From Thermotoga caldifontis AZM44c09 (lineage in GTDB: Bacteria; Thermotogota; Thermotogae; Thermotogales; DSM-5069): a stretch of DNA of 64,000 nt. The DNA is taken from assembly GCF_000828655.1 (NCBI RefSeq), contig NZ_AP014509.1, forward strand, positions 1,364,001 through 1,428,000. The letters are read 5' to 3'. The position numbers and the translations under genes were made by a program. Every line of letters starts with the position of its first letter. The first letter of the stretch is position 1. The notes beneath the pieces are model-generated. The model was not told the origin of the DNA. It did no database searches and saw nothing but the letters and a program-made list of their open reading frames with translations. Shown piece after piece: positions 42,556 through 53,446 of the stretch.

Positions 42556-44592
42556 TCACGGATAAATCTTTCTCCCTCTCTCGTCTGGTATGCCCGTTCT
42601 TCGGTAAAAGTACGTGTTGATGACGTCCCTCCATTCTTTTGCATGTTCCAGCTGCATCGTCAATCTCTCGAGCACACGTTTGTACCTGACCGGATCGATC
42701 CTGCCTTCGAGTTCCTGCCATTTCTTCACGAATTCTTCGACTTCTTCAACTCCTTCGAAGTGCAGATCGTACATCGCCTGGATCAGGGTCTTACCGGATT
42801 TCAACCTGTGATCGTAGCGGACCCGATGGAAAAACAGAAGGAGATCTTCCGGACACGTTTCTATGCTGTCGAAGATCTCGCGCCAGGGTGAGCGATACTG
42901 GAGCGTGAAACCTGTTCCTCTCGACGTTCTATCGACCCCGATCGCCTCCCAGTTTGCCCTGTGGTACGTGCCCCACTTCGAGTATTCGTAACCTTCGGGA
43001 TTCGGACCGTAGTGATGGTTCGGATTCACCATCCAGCCGAGCCCGAACGGGGTCGTGTACTTCTCGTAAGTTCTGTGAGATTTCATCAGCATGTACTCGA
43101 TGTTGTTCATCACTTTTTCATCGTTACCGAAAGTCAGAACAATCCATTCCCTCACGATCTTCTCCACGCGCTCATCAGGGTTCCACGCGAGTCTTCCAAA
43201 GGTGTACAGGTTGGCCTGCGCAAGGTCGTGTCCCGTCCAGTTCGGATCCGTACCAACGTTCGAAACGCCAGCCACACCGCAGAGCTTCCTTCCGAAGAGC
43301 GTACCGTCCACGATCCTCTTGACGAAGGATCCCTCTCCCTTCGCAAAGGTGTCAAAGTCGAGCACTTCCTTCCAGAACGTTCCAAGATAACACAGATGTA
43401 CCTGCTGACCGGTGTACTCCTGCGTGATCTGAAGTTCGAGCATTTGGTTGGTCCGCTCCAGTGCCCCGAACAGCGGCGAAACGGGCTCCCTCACCTGAAA
43501 GTCCATCGGTCCAAACTTGGTCTGAAGGATCACGTTGTCGCTGAACTGACCATCGAGAGGCTTGAAATTGTCGTAGGCTGCCTTCGCCCTGTCAGTTGAA
43601 TGGTCCCTCCAGTCCTGCAGACAGTTGTAAACGAACGTGCGCCAGATCACGACGCCCCCGAACGGCTCGAGCGCTTCGGCCAGCATGTTCGCCCCATCCA
43701 CGTGCGTTCTACCGAAAAAGTGTGGACCTGGGTTGAATTCTGAATCTGCCTTGACGAGAAAACCGCCGAAGTCTGGTACGAAGCTGTAGATCTTCTTAGC
43801 CTGATTCTTCCACCAATTTCTGACTCTTCGATCCAGCGGATCTGCCGTTTCCAGACCGCCGAGGATCATCGGTGAAGCGAAATTCACACTGAGATAGATC
43901 TTTATGCCATAATCTCTGAACAGATCTGCCAGCGCTGACAGCTTCCTCAGATATCTTTCATCGTCGATCAGTTTCACAGCTTCATTTCTCACGTTCACGT
44001 TGTTCAACACCACGCCGTTGATACCGATCGAAGCGAGCAATCTGGCGTAATCCCTGGTCCTTCGGTTCATCACGATGCGACCGTTTTCGAAGAAAATCGA
44101 TCTTCCAGCGTACCCTCTTTCGACCGAACCGTCCATATTGTCCCAGTGGTTGACCATCCTTAAAGGCATCGCCGGCTCAGAGATCACGTTCATCGTCTCT
44201 ACGCGTTCGCCCAGCCTAACGCGCTTGATGAGTTCAAACACAGCGTGGACAAAACCTGACGATCTTTCCGCTCCAACAACGAGCGATTCCGTGCCATGAA
44301 CGTTCCTGTGGAGAATGAAGAAACCTTCTTCGTGCAGCTCTGGCGTCTCAAAGAGTTCGGCGAGTTTCCCGATCCGACCGAGCACTAACGCCTTTTTCTT
44401 CTTGAAGCTGTGTTCGATCGAAGGTTCAAGATCGAGCGCACACTTGGCAAACAGTTTCAGCTCGGTGAGCGCAGTCTTCACCTCTTCACGATCGGCGAGC
44501 AGAACGATCCTTTTGAACCATTCTCTGTACCAGGAAAGTTCCTCCTCTGGCAGTTTTTTGTATTCGAGCCAGCACATTTCGTACTGATCCAT
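42556..44592 (-). CDS. aguA: GH67 alpha-glucuronidase
   Basis: Removes 4-O-methylglucuronic acid from the non-reducing end of xylo-oligosaccharides. About 678 residues, cytoplasmic. Family hallmarks are [20 protein letters not shown], the catalytic-region [17 protein letters not shown] (acid Glu) and [14 protein letters not shown] (Asp and Glu bases), and the end [15 protein letters not shown]. The frame reaches 44643 inside the GH42 gene; ATG 44592 is preferred with TGAGGTGAT correctly spaced. It is the last gene of the Opp-type importer operon. No clear terminator was seen in the 105 bp before the next promoter. Confidence 0.94.
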   Translation of the reverse strand: MDQYEMCWLEYKKLPEEELSWYREWFKRIVLLADREEVKTALTELKLFAKCALDLEPSIEHSFKKKKALVLGRIGKLAELFETPELHEEGFFILHRNVHGTESLVVGAERSSGFVHAVFELIKRVRLGERVETMNVISEPAMPLRMVNHWDNMDGSVERGYAGRSIFFENGRIVMNRRTRDYARLLASIGINGVVLNNVNVRNEAVKLIDDERYLRKLSALADLFRDYGIKIYLSVNFASPMILGGLETADPLDRRVRNWWKNQAKKIYSFVPDFGGFLVKADSEFNPGPHFFGRTHVDGANMLAEALEPFGGVVIWRTFVYNCLQDWRDHSTDRAKAAYDNFKPLDGQFSDNVILQTKFGPMDFQVREPVSPLFGALERTNQMLELQITQEYTGQQVHLCYLGTFWKEVLDFDTFAKGEGSFVKRIVDGTLFGRKLCGVAGVSNVGTDPNWTGHDLAQANLYTFGRLAWNPDERVEKIVREWIVLTFGNDEKVMNNIEYMLMKSHRTYEKYTTPFGLGWMVNPNHHYGPNPEGYEYSKWGTYHRANWEAIGVDRTSRGTGFTLQYRSPWREIFDSIETCPEDLLLFFHRVRYDHRLKSGKTLIQAMYDLHFEGVEEVEEFVKKWQELEGRIDPVRYKRVLERLTMQLEHAKEWRDVINTYFYRRTGIPDERGRKIYP

Positions 44593-44602
44593 CTTCATCA
44601 CC

Positions 44603-46633
44603 TCATTGATCGATCCTTTCCAGAACCAGAACGTCCTCAGCATCCAGAACCAACTTCTCGGAGAACAGCTGACCGCTCAGAATGTCCCGCCACCTTCCTT
44701 CTTTCAAACAGATCTCTTTTCGCTCCTTACTGAAATTCATGACGAACAGATAAGTTCTTCCATCTTCGCTCCGTCTTTTGACGATCTCGAGGCCGTCGGA
44801 CGGTCCATCGCAAACAGTTTCAATACCGTGCTGTTCGATCACGTAGCGCACAAAGTCGTTACAGAATTCCTGTGAGGCGCAGGACGCGATGTAGTACGCT
44901 GTGCCAGAGCCATACCCGTTCACTGTTACACAGGGCTGGTTCGCATAGATACCATCTACGTAAGTGCCAAGCACGCTTGCTCCTTCGACCTTTATCAAAC
45001 TCTCGAGCAGTTTCACAACATAGCTTTTTCCCATGAAGGTCATTTTTCTTTCTTCGTCGGGTGGGAAGGCGTCGAACTCCTCGATCCGCACTCCAAAAAC
45101 ATCGTTCAGTGACGCCAGATAACCTCCCAGCCACGCGAGGTTGTTCTCGTCGACGATTCCACTCATCGTTGTGGCAACGAACACTCCACCAGCTTCAACG
45201 TACTCTCTGATTTTTCTGGCCGTTTTCTCGTTCAGCATGAACAGTGCCGGCGCGAAGATGGCTCTGTACTTGCTGAAATCCTGTTCTACCGAGAGGATGT
45301 CCACACCAGTGTTCATCCTCAGCAGGGCTCTGTAGTACTTCTCAACTTCCTGAAGGTAGGTGAAGTCGATGTTTGGCCCCGGACTGTCCTCCAGCGCCCA
45401 CCAGCTGTTCCAGTCGAACAGAACGGCAGTCCGCGAGTGAACCCGCGTGCCAAGGATTTCTGGTTCGAGCCTGCTCAGATCCTGTCCAACACGCTTGACA
45501 GCTCTGAAGACCCGGGTCTCGTTGCTGTTGGCATGTGTTATCACGGCTCCATGGAAGCGTTCACATCCTCCCCGAGACTGGCGGATCTGAAAATAGAGTG
45601 CTCCGTCCGCACCGTGGGCGATGGTTTGAAACGTATGTAGCCTCAGAGCCGATTCAGATTTCTGGTGGTTGTACCATTTCCAGATCGCCTGCGAGGGTGA
45701 TTGCTCCATGAGCAAGACAGGTTTTCCGTCTGCGGCTCCCCTCATGAGCGCGCATCTCAAAGATACCTTCGCATAGTCTTCGGTGTAATCCGGATAGCTG
45801 TCCCAGGATATCACGTCCATTTTTCTGGCCCAGAGGAAGTAATCGAGCGGTTTGAAGGTGGCCATGAGGTTCGTGGTGATCGGTACGTGCGGTGTGTGCT
45901 TTTTCAAGGCCTGGTATTCCAACTCGAAGCATTCGAGCAGGCTCTCGTTCATGAACCTTCTGTAATCCTGATAGATCGCGGGATTGATCGACTGAAATCT
46001 GTCCTTTCTGAACAGCAGAAGGTTCCGTGCTGTCGGTACAGTGATCTCTTCCCAGTCGTAGATCGTCTGACCCCAGAACTGGGTGTACCAGCTTCTGTTC
46101 AACTCTTCCAGCGAGCCGTACTTCTTTTTCAACCATTCTCTGAACTTCCGTTCGCACACTTCACAGTAACAGTAGTTCGCGTACTCGTTGTTCACATGCC
46201 AGAGGATCAAAGGTTTATAACTTTTGTACCTCTCAGCCAGTTTTTCGGCGATGTTCGCAGCGAACTGTCTGTATTTTTCGCTGTTCGGACAGAAGTTCGC
46301 CCTGCCCCCAGGAGTTCTTCTGTGACCGTTCGCATCAACCGCAAGGATCTCGGGGTACTTTCGGGTCATCCACAAAGGTGGAGCAGCCGTCGGTGTCGCC
46401 AAGCAAACGAAGAAACCTTCTTTCTCCAGAATTTCGAGTGCTCTGTCCAGAAAGGAAAAATCGTAGCTGTTCTCGTCTCTCTGTATCAAGGACCAGCAGA
46501 ACACCCCTACGGTTGCGATGTTCATGTGCGCCTCTTTCATCCACTTCAAATCCTTCCTGAAGATTTCCTCGTTCCACTGTTCCGGGTAGCACTCTCCACC
46601 GTACAGAAACTCCTCTTGTCCAGGCATTATCAA
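44603..46633 (-). CDS. GH42 beta-galactosidase (or related beta-glycosidase)
   Basis: Cytoplasmic enzyme of about 676 residues. It opens [21 protein letters not shown], has [20 protein letters not shown] with the acid/base Glu and the clustered cysteines of the GH42 zinc site (fourth Cys in [10 protein letters not shown]), and the nucleophile Glu in [15 protein letters not shown]-terminal glutamine-amidotransferase-like trimerisation domain follows ([18 protein letters not shown]). TTG 46633 or ATG 46627 could be the start; AGGTGGTGAT is closer to the spacing of the TTG. Paired with alpha-glucuronidase, it may act on galactosyl or arabinosyl decorations of xylan. Confidence 0.9.
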   Translation of the reverse strand: MIMPGQEEFLYGGECYPEQWNEEIFRKDLKWMKEAHMNIATVGVFCWSLIQRDENSYDFSFLDRALEILEKEGFFVCLATPTAAPPLWMTRKYPEILAVDANGHRRTPGGRANFCPNSEKYRQFAANIAEKLAERYKSYKPLILWHVNNEYANYCYCEVCERKFREWLKKKYGSLEELNRSWYTQFWGQTIYDWEEITVPTARNLLLFRKDRFQSINPAIYQDYRRFMNESLLECFELEYQALKKHTPHVPITTNLMATFKPLDYFLWARKMDVISWDSYPDYTEDYAKVSLRCALMRGAADGKPVLLMEQSPSQAIWKWYNHQKSESALRLHTFQTIAHGADGALYFQIRQSRGGCERFHGAVITHANSNETRVFRAVKRVGQDLSRLEPEILGTRVHSRTAVLFDWNSWWALEDSPGPNIDFTYLQEVEKYYRALLRMNTGVDILSVEQDFSKYRAIFAPALFMLNEKTARKIREYVEAGGVFVATTMSGIVDENNLAWLGGYLASLNDVFGVRIEEFDAFPPDEERKMTFMGKSYVVKLLESLIKVEGASVLGTYVDGIYANQPCVTVNGYGSGTAYYIASCASQEFCNDFVRYVIEQHGIETVCDGPSDGLEIVKRRSEDGRTYLFVMNFSKERKEICLKEGRWRDILSGQLFSEKLVLDAEDVLVLERIDQ

Positions 46634-46663
46634 GGCACATCACCACCTTCAAGATTTTAAAAA

Positions 46664-46686
46664 GGGCCTACCGTCCGGGTAGGCCC
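46664..46686 (-). terminator. Intrinsic terminator/attenuator after Opp-type binding-protein gene
   Basis: GGGCCTACC pairs with GGTAGGCCC (9 bp, 5-nt loop), followed on the minus strand by TTTTTAAAA. It lies 22 nt after the receptor stop and 31 nt before the GH42 start. Confidence 0.82.
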
Positions 46687-46708
46687 CCAGATTGAACACA
46701 CAAAAGGA

Positions 46709-48670
46709 TCACTTCTGCTTGATGAAGAACTGCATGGGCATGGCGTTGAGCGGGCTTCTCAGCACGTCGTCGGTCACGATCTTTTCCGGAACGTTTCTGA
46801 AGTTGTTCTTCACCACGGCTGGAGACAGATCTTCACCCACCGTGCCTATGAGCCACAGGTTCTCTCTGTGGATCTTCGTAACTTCCCTCATGTATTCTTT
46901 GATCTCTTCGTCGCTCGTGGCTGTCTGTATCTTGAGCCACAGATCCACGAGTCTTATCACATCTTCAGGCGGGACCTCCGCATCGGCTGGAGGTGTTTCA
47001 CCCTTCAGATACGCCTGGATCCAGGTGGTCCATGGTGCGTACCACCAATCACTGTACACAGTCACGCCGGGGAAGGTGAGCATCGGGGAAGCGAGCGGTT
47101 GGGCTGCTCTGTCGAACGCCCACACGGCCGCATCGTATTCGCCGGTACCCATCCTGGTTTCGAGCAGGGACCTTTCGATGTTGTTCACTTCGATCCACAC
47201 ACCTATCTTCTTCCAGTGCTCCTTCACCATCGTCCAGATGTCTGCGTGCATCTGTCCTGTGACTTCGACCGTGAACCTCAGCGGTCTTCCATCCGGGAGC
47301 AATCTGTACTCGTGCTTTGCATCCCATTTCAAACCCATTTCATCGAGCAGTTTGTTCGCCTGGTCTGGATCGTAGTCTGCGTAGGCTTTCTCCCACTCGG
47401 GATCGTAGTAAGCTGAACCGCTGACAAACGAAGCCTGCCTCGGTTTGGCCATACCATTGAACAGCACTTCGCTGATCTCTTCCCTGTTGATCGCCAGAGA
47501 CAGGGCCCTTCTGAACCTCACATCGTTGAACACCTGTCTCAAAACTGGATCGGGATGTGCCGGGTTCAACGACACCCTGCTGACGGACCCGTTGGCTGCG
47601 ATCCAGTTCAGAACCCTGTAATCGCCTTTCTTCTCATTCTCCTTGAGCAGTGTGTAGTTGCCGGCTCCCGACGCGAGACCACCTATGTGCCTCCACTGCA
47701 TGTCGATTTGACCGGACACCGCCCTCAACAGGATGATTTCGTTGTCTGTCACGTATTCGTGTCTGATGTAGTCGATGTACGGCAGCTGGTTACCCTCGAT
47801 GTCCACCGCCCAGAAGTACGGATTTCTCTCCAGCACGTAGAAGGGTTCCGACGGATCGGTGATGGCTTTCCAGGTTCCCAGCACCGGCAGTTCCACGTTC
47901 CTCACGATGTTGTTCTTCTGGTTGAAGAGATCGACCCACGTGTTGACGCCGGCAACTTTCCGCATCTCTTCCTGAATCTTCTCCATGGGTGTGTACTTCG
48001 GATGGAACTGCTTGAGATAATGTTTCGGAGCGCCAGTGAACCCGGTGCTGTACGCTACCTGGGGCATGAACAGTGCGTAAGGCTTACCGAATTCGAATTT
48101 GATCGTGTAATCGTCGATCTTGGTGACCTTGGTTTGCACGCCACCGATCTTGAACCATTCTGGCTTGGTCGGTGTGAGCTCATCGTTCCCGACGATGTCC
48201 TCGACCCAGAAGAGGATGTCATCGGCTGTGTAAGGATGTCCATCCGACCACTTGACGCCTTTCCTCAGATAGAAGATGTATATTCTTCCGTTCTCGAGTA
48301 TGTCCCACGCCTTGGCAAGACCGGGCAGGAAGGAACCACCTTCCATGTCCCAGTACACCAGGTGCGGCTCCACGATCTTGTAGATTCCCCACTGGTCTGC
48401 CAGACCCTTCCAGACTCTCCTCCACGTTCCACCGAACTGGCCAACCTCTTCGTGTGGTATGACCACCAGAGGTTCTTCCGGGAGTCTCTGCTCAACTGGT
48501 GGCAACTTTCCCTGCTTGACAAGCTCCGTCAGCATCGGAGACTCCTTGTACTGCGTGATCTTTTTGCCCGTCAACTTCTCCATCTCGGCAGGCGTCGCGT
48601 ACACACCCCAACCGAAGGCCCAGACCACGGCCATTGTCAGGACTAACATCAGCAGCAGGCGAACCTTCAT
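46709..48670 (-). CDS. Oligosaccharide ABC transporter substrate-binding protein (family 5, Opp-type)
   Basis: Extracytoplasmic receptor of about 653 residues with signal peptide MKVRLLLMLVLTMAVVWA and a family 5 (DppA/OppA) fold: LAKAWDILENGRIYIFYLRKG, VKWSDGHPYTADDILFWVED, RFRRALSLAINREEIS. In Thermotogae such receptors often bind oligosaccharides rather than peptides; the neighbouring GH42 and GH67 genes support xylan or galactan fragments. The longer frame to 48835 is a read-through of the ATPase gene; ATG 48670 has GGGGGGA upstream. Unusually, the receptor gene is last among the transporter genes. Confidence 0.9.
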   Translation of the reverse strand: MKVRLLLMLVLTMAVVWAFGWGVYATPAEMEKLTGKKITQYKESPMLTELVKQGKLPPVEQRLPEEPLVVIPHEEVGQFGGTWRRVWKGLADQWGIYKIVEPHLVYWDMEGGSFLPGLAKAWDILENGRIYIFYLRKGVKWSDGHPYTADDILFWVEDIVGNDELTPTKPEWFKIGGVQTKVTKIDDYTIKFEFGKPYALFMPQVAYSTGFTGAPKHYLKQFHPKYTPMEKIQEEMRKVAGVNTWVDLFNQKNNIVRNVELPVLGTWKAITDPSEPFYVLERNPYFWAVDIEGNQLPYIDYIRHEYVTDNEIILLRAVSGQIDMQWRHIGGLASGAGNYTLLKENEKKGDYRVLNWIAANGSVSRVSLNPAHPDPVLRQVFNDVRFRRALSLAINREEISEVLFNGMAKPRQASFVSGSAYYDPEWEKAYADYDPDQANKLLDEMGLKWDAKHEYRLLPDGRPLRFTVEVTGQMHADIWTMVKEHWKKIGVWIEVNNIERSLLETRMGTGEYDAAVWAFDRAAQPLASPMLTFPGVTVYSDWWYAPWTTWIQAYLKGETPPADAEVPPEDVIRLVDLWLKIQTATSDEEIKEYMREVTKIHRENLWLIGTVGEDLSPAVVKNNFRNVPEKIVTDDVLRSPLNAMPMQFFIKQK

Positions 48671-48684
48671 GAAAATCCCCCCTT

Positions 48685-49710
48685 CTAAAGTTGTCGCACA
48701 CTCCTTAGAGAGAGTTTTTCTGCGAAGTGGCAGGCCACATAGTGTGGGACTTCCTCCGAACCAACGTTGCGGAACTCCGGTACCACGGTTCTGCAGACTT
48801 CTTCCGCGTACGGACATCTCGGATGAAAATGGCATCCGGGTGGTGGGTTGATGGGGCTCGGTACCTCTCCCTCGATAGGTTTCAACTCTCCAGCCGCATC
48901 CGGATCAGGTTTTGGAACCGACAGTAGCAAGGACTCAGTGTAAGGATGCTTCGGCGAGTTGAACAGCTCCTCCGTGTGCGCCAGTTCAACGATCCTTCCG
49001 AGGTACATCACCGCTACCCGGTCGCTCACGTGCTGGACAACGCTCAAATCGTGCGAGATGAACAGGTACGTCAGTTTGAACTTTTCCTGAAGTTCCATGA
49101 GCAAGTTGAGAATCTGAGCGCGAATCGACACATCCAATGCGGCCACTGGTTCGTCGCAGATGACGAGCTTCGGCCTGAGAGCCAGCGCCCTGGCGATGAC
49201 GATCCTCTGTCTCTGACCACCGCTGAACGCGTGGGGATACCTGATCATGTATTCCGGTCTGAGGCCAACAGCTTCCAGCAACTCGGCAACTTTTTCCTCG
49301 AGTTCCTTACCCTTGGCTATTCTGTTCACGAGCAGAGGCTCTCCGACGATCTCCTTGACCTTCAAACGCGGGTTGAGGGACGTGTACGGGTTCTGAAAGA
49401 TCAGCTGCATGTACCTTCTCAGAGGTTTCAGCTCTTTCTTCGACAGTTTCGCCACGTCGACCACTTTCCCATCGACGTTGAGCAGTATCTCGCCTTCAGT
49501 TGGATCGATCGCTCGCAGTATGCAGCGCGCCGTGGTCGTCTTACCGCAACCGGATTCTCCCACAAGGGCGAGCGTCTCACCTTCGAAGAGATCGAAGCTT
49601 ATTCCATCGACCGCCTTGACATAACCCACAACTTTTTTGAAGAGACCCTTTTCGATCGGAAAGTACTTTTTCAGATTCCTCACTTCGAGCAACTTCTGGC
49701 CCGTTTTCAA
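48685..49710 (-). CDS. Oligosaccharide ABC transporter ATP-binding protein (OppF-like)
   Basis: Second ATPase of the importer at 46709-52814, about 341 residues. Walker [10 protein letters not shown], signature [14 protein letters not shown], Walker [15 protein letters not shown], and the OppF-specific C-terminal iron-sulfur-like cysteines in [17 protein letters not shown]. The start is TTG 49710, one base after the OppD stop, with GGAGGT seven bases upstream; ATG 49725 would overlap by 14 nt and lacks a site. Confidence 0.89.
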   Translation of the reverse strand: MKTGQKLLEVRNLKKYFPIEKGLFKKVVGYVKAVDGISFDLFEGETLALVGESGCGKTTTARCILRAIDPTEGEILLNVDGKVVDVAKLSKKELKPLRRYMQLIFQNPYTSLNPRLKVKEIVGEPLLVNRIAKGKELEEKVAELLEAVGLRPEYMIRYPHAFSGGQRQRIVIARALALRPKLVICDEPVAALDVSIRAQILNLLMELQEKFKLTYLFISHDLSVVQHVSDRVAVMYLGRIVELAHTEELFNSPKHPYTESLLLSVPKPDPDAAGELKPIEGEVPSPINPPPGCHFHPRCPYAEEVCRTVVPEFRNVGSEEVPHYVACHFAEKLSLRSVRQL

Positions 49711-49711
49711 C

Positions 49712-50701
49712 TCACTTACCTCCATACAGGAAGCACTTCACCATGTGTTCTTCTCCAACTTCCACTTCGATCGGTTCCTGTTTATCACAGAGTCCTTCGA
49801 TGAAACTGTCACACCTGTTGTGGTACCTGCAACCAGCGGGAAGGTTGTAAGGGTCCGGCACGATCCCTTTGATGGCTTCCAGCTTCGTCTTCCTTTGAGC
49901 CAGCCGCGGTATGGATTTCAAAAGTGCGCGCGTGTAAGGGTGCATTGGGTTTCGGAAAAGATCTTTCACCCTCGCCGTCTCAACTATGTGACCGAGATAC
50001 ATGACTGCCACCCTGTCGGCGATCTGAGCGATCACGCCCATATCGTGTGTGATCCACATGATGGCCGATCTGTACTCCTTTTGAAGCTGTTTCACCAGGT
50101 ACAGAATCTGCGCCTGGATCGTCACGTCGAGCGCCGTGGTCGGCTCGTCGGCTATCAGGACCTTCGGATTCAGTGCCAGGGCCATGGCGATCATGCACCT
50201 CTGCAGCATCCCTCCCGAAAGCTGGAACGGGTACCGATCCAGAACCTGTTCCGGATTCGGTATCCTGACCTTCTCCAGCATCCTCAGAGCCAACCTTCTG
50301 GCTTCTTGCTTTGACATGTTTTCGTGCAACGTTATGGCTTCGATCATCTGGGCACCGACCGTGTACACCGGTGCGAAACACGCCGCCGGTTCCTGAAAGA
50401 TCATGGCTATGTCCTTTCCCCTCATGTTTCTCATTTCTTCTCCATCGGCGTCCAGTTTCGCCAGGTCAAGAACACCCTTCTCGTTCCAGAACAGGATCTC
50501 TCCGTCCACTATCCTGGCCGACTTTGGCAGTATCCTCATGATGGAGAGTGCCGTGACGCTCTTGCCACAGCCCGATTCGCCGACGATACCGAGGACTTCT
50601 CCCTCGTTCAGCTGGAGATTGACACCGTCGACGGCTCTAACCTTGCCTTCAACCAGTTCGAAGTAAGTCCGCAGGTTCCTGACCTCTAAAACCTTCCTCA
50701 T
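49712..50701 (-). CDS. Oligosaccharide ABC transporter ATP-binding protein (OppD-like)
   Basis: First ATPase of the importer, 329 residues. Walker [10 protein letters not shown], signature [17 protein letters not shown], Walker [15 protein letters not shown] and the C-terminal cysteines in [18 protein letters not shown]. The signature has MLQ in place of the common MRQ, a mild change. ATG 50701 has GAGGGGAT upstream and follows the permease gene after 9 nt. Confidence 0.9.
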   Translation of the reverse strand: MRKVLEVRNLRTYFELVEGKVRAVDGVNLQLNEGEVLGIVGESGCGKSVTALSIMRILPKSARIVDGEILFWNEKGVLDLAKLDADGEEMRNMRGKDIAMIFQEPAACFAPVYTVGAQMIEAITLHENMSKQEARRLALRMLEKVRIPNPEQVLDRYPFQLSGGMLQRCMIAMALALNPKVLIADEPTTALDVTIQAQILYLVKQLQKEYRSAIMWITHDMGVIAQIADRVAVMYLGHIVETARVKDLFRNPMHPYTRALLKSIPRLAQRKTKLEAIKGIVPDPYNLPAGCRYHNRCDSFIEGLCDKQEPIEVEVGEEHMVKCFLYGGK

Positions 50702-50710
50702 GCCATCCCC

Positions 50711-51820
50711 TCAAGTTTTGTAAGGATCCGCCGCGTCCCTCAAACCGTCGCCGACAAAATTGAAACACAGGACCGTCAGTATGACGAAGAACGCGGGCGA
50801 GAGAAGCCACGGATACAAAGCGACCGTTCTTATGTTCTGAGCCTCCTGGAGCAACACGCCCCAGCTTATCGCAGGAGATCTGAGACCCAGTCCAAGGAAA
50901 CTCAGGCCCGTTTCACCCAGGATCATGCCAGGTATCGCGAGCGTTACAGAAGCGATGAGATGGCTGGTGAGCGCTGGCAACATGTGTTTGAAGATGACTC
51001 TGAACTCGCTGGCACCTGCGAGCCTCGCCGCAACGACGAAGTCCTCTTCCTTGAGTGCGAGGAACTTGCTCCGAACGACGCGTGCCAGTCCCGTCCAACC
51101 CACGAGAGAAAGGATCACAGTGATACCGAAATAAACCCTGATCTGTGACCAGTACCGTGGCAGTGCCGCAGCGAGTGCCATCCACAGTGGTATCGTGGGG
51201 ATACTCCTGATGAACTCGATCGATCTCTGCACGAAATTGTCCACCCAGCCACCGTAATAACCCGAGATCCCACCTATGAGGATGCCCAGCAACATGCTCA
51301 GAAAGACTCCAACCAGACCTATCGTGGTCGATATCCTCGCTCCGTACAGCACGCGAGACAGAACGTCACGACCCATTCGGTCTGTCCCGAGCAAGAACAT
51401 CGTTCCCCGTTCGACACCGAAGAAGTGTATGTTCGTCTTCCACACGCCCCAGAATTTGTACTCATCGCCTCTCACGAAGAACTTGATCGGGTAAACTTTG
51501 GAAGGATCTTCTTTGTATATCTTTCTGAGTGTCTGTGGGTCGCGTTCGACTTTGAACCCGTAGACGAACGGCCTTGTGAGCTTTCCATCCTTGAAGAAGT
51601 GTATCCGCTGTGGAGGGGCATACACGTACATCGAATAGATCTTCTCGGGATTGTAGGGTGCGAAGAACTCACAGAAGATTCCAAGAATGTACAGCACGAA
51701 CAGAACGATGAGTCCAAAGACGGCGAGTTTGTTTTTCTTGAACCTCCACCAGATCAGTTTCCATTCAGAGGCAAGGTATATCTCTTCGGTCTTGATTTTT
51801 TCCTTTTTCTTCCCCACCAT
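50711..51820 (-). CDS. Oligosaccharide ABC transporter permease (OppC-like)
   Basis: Permease of about 369 residues. After the first helix (LAVFGLIVLFVLYILGIFCEF) there is an extracytoplasmic insertion of roughly 100 residues before the core domain begins at LGTDRMGRDVLSRVLYGAR. The EAA loop reads VVAARLAGASEFRVIFKHMLP. This large insertion distinguishes it from the shorter OppC at 61419-62273. ATG 51820 has a GAGGT site; the frame to 51892 overlaps the OppB gene. Confidence 0.89.
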   Translation of the reverse strand: MVGKKKEKIKTEEIYLASEWKLIWWRFKKNKLAVFGLIVLFVLYILGIFCEFFAPYNPEKIYSMYVYAPPQRIHFFKDGKLTRPFVYGFKVERDPQTLRKIYKEDPSKVYPIKFFVRGDEYKFWGVWKTNIHFFGVERGTMFLLGTDRMGRDVLSRVLYGARISTTIGLVGVFLSMLLGILIGGISGYYGGWVDNFVQRSIEFIRSIPTIPLWMALAAALPRYWSQIRVYFGITVILSLVGWTGLARVVRSKFLALKEEDFVVAARLAGASEFRVIFKHMLPALTSHLIASVTLAIPGMILGETGLSFLGLGLRSPAISWGVLLQEAQNIRTVALYPWLLSPAFFVILTVLCFNFVGDGLRDAADPYKT

Positions 51821-51830
51821 CGTCGATACC

Positions 51831-52814
51831 TCACTCGAACCGTATCCTGGGATCCAGCCAGGCGAGGATGATATCCGAAATGATCGTTCCAACGATAGTG
51901 AATATGCTCAAAAACATCACCAGACTCCCGGCAAGGTACATGTCCTGGGATCTGAGTGCATCGAGCAATATCACACCCACGGTCGGAAGGTTCAGGACGA
52001 TCCCGGTCACGACCGCTCCAGAAACGATTTCAGGCAACACCCATCCCGCGGTGCTCGCGAACGGAATGACCGCGACACGAAGCGGGTACTTCCAGTAAAG
52101 TTCCTTCTCCGGTACACCCCTCGCTCTCGCCGCGACCACGTAAGGTTTTTCCAGCTCGTCCAGCAAATTGGCCCGCAGGATCCTTATCAAACCAGCCATG
52201 CTCCCGGTACCTATCACGATCACGGGCAACCATATGTGCTTCAACAGGTCCACGAATTTCGCCCAGCTCCACGGAGCGTTCGCGTACTCCGGTGAGAACA
52301 GACCGCCCAGGCTGACACCAAACGTCGTGTAGACAGCCCAAAGCAGTATCAGGGCGAGCAAGAAGTTTGGTGTTGCAAGCCCTATGTAACCGAGCACCGT
52401 GAAGGTATAATCGCCTATCGAGTACTGGTGTATACCAGAATAAACACCGATGAGAAAGCCGAAGGCCCACGCGAACACAGTCGACAGCACAGAGATGAGC
52501 ACGGTGTACCAGAGCTTGGGACCTATGAGCTCGCTGACAGGCTTTTCCCACATGAACGAGTAGCCGAAATCGCCCTTCAGCACACCCTTGAACCAGATGA
52601 AGAACCTTACCAGGAGTGGTTTGTCGAGCCCGTAGCGAGTCCTCAGCACTTGTAGAGCTGCTTCATCGATCGCCTCACCGCTCTGTTTCAGGTTCATCAC
52701 GTAGACTGTCAAATAATCTCCTGGCGGCAACTCGATGATGATGAAAGAAACCACCGCTATGACGAAAAGCAATGGTATCGCAAACAGGAGCCTTCTCAAA
52801 AGGTACGTGAGCAT
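51831..52814 (-). CDS. Oligosaccharide ABC transporter permease (OppB-like)
   Basis: First permease of the importer, 327 residues, with the canonical N-terminal helix MLTYLLRRLLFAIPLLFVIA, GLDKPLLVRFFIWFKGVLKGDFGYS and EAA loop VVAARARGVPEKELYWKYPLR. ATG 52814 has GGGGGT upstream. It is the first gene of the GH42/GH67 operon; an inverted repeat (52853-52881) lies 40-70 bp upstream. Confidence 0.91.
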   Translation of the reverse strand: MLTYLLRRLLFAIPLLFVIAVVSFIIIELPPGDYLTVYVMNLKQSGEAIDEAALQVLRTRYGLDKPLLVRFFIWFKGVLKGDFGYSFMWEKPVSELIGPKLWYTVLISVLSTVFAWAFGFLIGVYSGIHQYSIGDYTFTVLGYIGLATPNFLLALILLWAVYTTFGVSLGGLFSPEYANAPWSWAKFVDLLKHIWLPVIVIGTGSMAGLIRILRANLLDELEKPYVVAARARGVPEKELYWKYPLRVAVIPFASTAGWVLPEIVSGAVVTGIVLNLPTVGVILLDALRSQDMYLAGSLVMFLSIFTIVGTIISDIILAWLDPRIRFE

Positions 52815-52852
52815 GGATCAACCCCCATTTTTTCTTTACCGGCCGGAATTAT

Positions 52853-52881
52853 CTTGACACAATCGTTATGCTCATGTCAAG
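52853..52881. repeat. Inverted repeat CTTGACA-N15-TGTCAAG upstream of the Opp/GH42/GH67 operon
   Basis: Perfect 7-bp arms 15 bp apart, centred about 53 bp before the OppB start. Each arm contains TTGACA, so on either strand one copy could also be a -35; no -10 at normal spacing was found (GATAAT lies 21 bp away on the minus strand). Most likely a regulator site. The rest of the 52815-53027 gap shows only a CCGGCCGG palindrome and AT-rich sequence. Confidence 0.5.
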
Positions 52882-53027
52882 GTTGTTCGCGCAGATCTTT
52901 CCAACTTTAACCAGAACAACGCGGTTTATGGAATAGTTTTTTCGCTCGTTCCTCACTCTTACTCTCTTGCTTTTCCTTTTTCGCGATTTTACATGTCAAT
53001 CTAACTCGATTCATTCCTGGTTAAAGC

Positions 53028-53411
53028 TCAGTGACTGTGCTTTGAACTGAGGCTCAACGAAGAGAGCACGAGCAGGAGACCGAGCGCAGGTTTGATGAAA
53101 TATTTCACATACTCCGCCCAGCCGAGCCTGTAACCCAGTGTGAAAAAGAACGGACTCTGAAACAGGGCGATCAGGAGCAGCTGAATCCCGGAGAAGATGA
53201 AAAAGCGTGCCAGCAACTTTTTTGAACCCTTCTCAGATGCGCTCCTGTAACGATCTTCGAAGTAAACCATCATCCCTATGAGGACCACACCAAATACAAC
53301 GATGAAAAACTTGCCCAGGGCGTTCATGAGCTCCGGTTTCATGCCAAACAGAGCCGCGACGGTGTAAAAAAACCTGTACGCTTCGAAAAGCGTGTAGAAG
53401 CAAAGCAACAC
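53028..53411 (-). CDS. Small multi-helix membrane protein of unknown function
   Basis: At least 127 residues with about four hydrophobic segments; I do not recognise the family. GTG 53411 is the first standard start in frame but has no ribosome-binding site and cuts the first membrane helix. In-frame codons continue upstream to CTG 53450, which overlaps the xylB stop as CTGA and has GGGAGGGG five bases before it, giving about 140 residues with a complete first helix after Arg-Arg. The real start may therefore be CTG. Last gene of the xylose operon, it may be a small transporter accessory or sensor protein, but nothing in the sequence shows this. Confidence 0.65.
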   Translation of the reverse strand: MLLCFYTLFEAYRFFYTVAALFGMKPELMNALGKFFIVVFGVVLIGMMVYFEDRYRSASEKGSKKLLARFFIFSGIQLLLIALFQSPFFFTLGYRLGWAEYVKYFIKPALGLLLVLSSLSLSSKHSH

Positions 53412-53446
53412 GTTGATCAGCAGGAAAAGGTAGACCAGCGTGCGCC

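Noticed and set aside
42459..42644. 61-codon frame at the 3' end of the GH67 gene (possible small protein or frameshifted tail)
   Set aside because: GH67 already ends with its normal family C-terminus, so no frameshift is needed; the small frame has no ribosome-binding site and no recognised homology.
52820..52885. Promoter for the Opp/GH42/GH67 operon from TTGACA to GATAAT
   Set aside because: The spacer is 21 bp, too long for a sigma-A promoter; recorded only as an inverted repeat.
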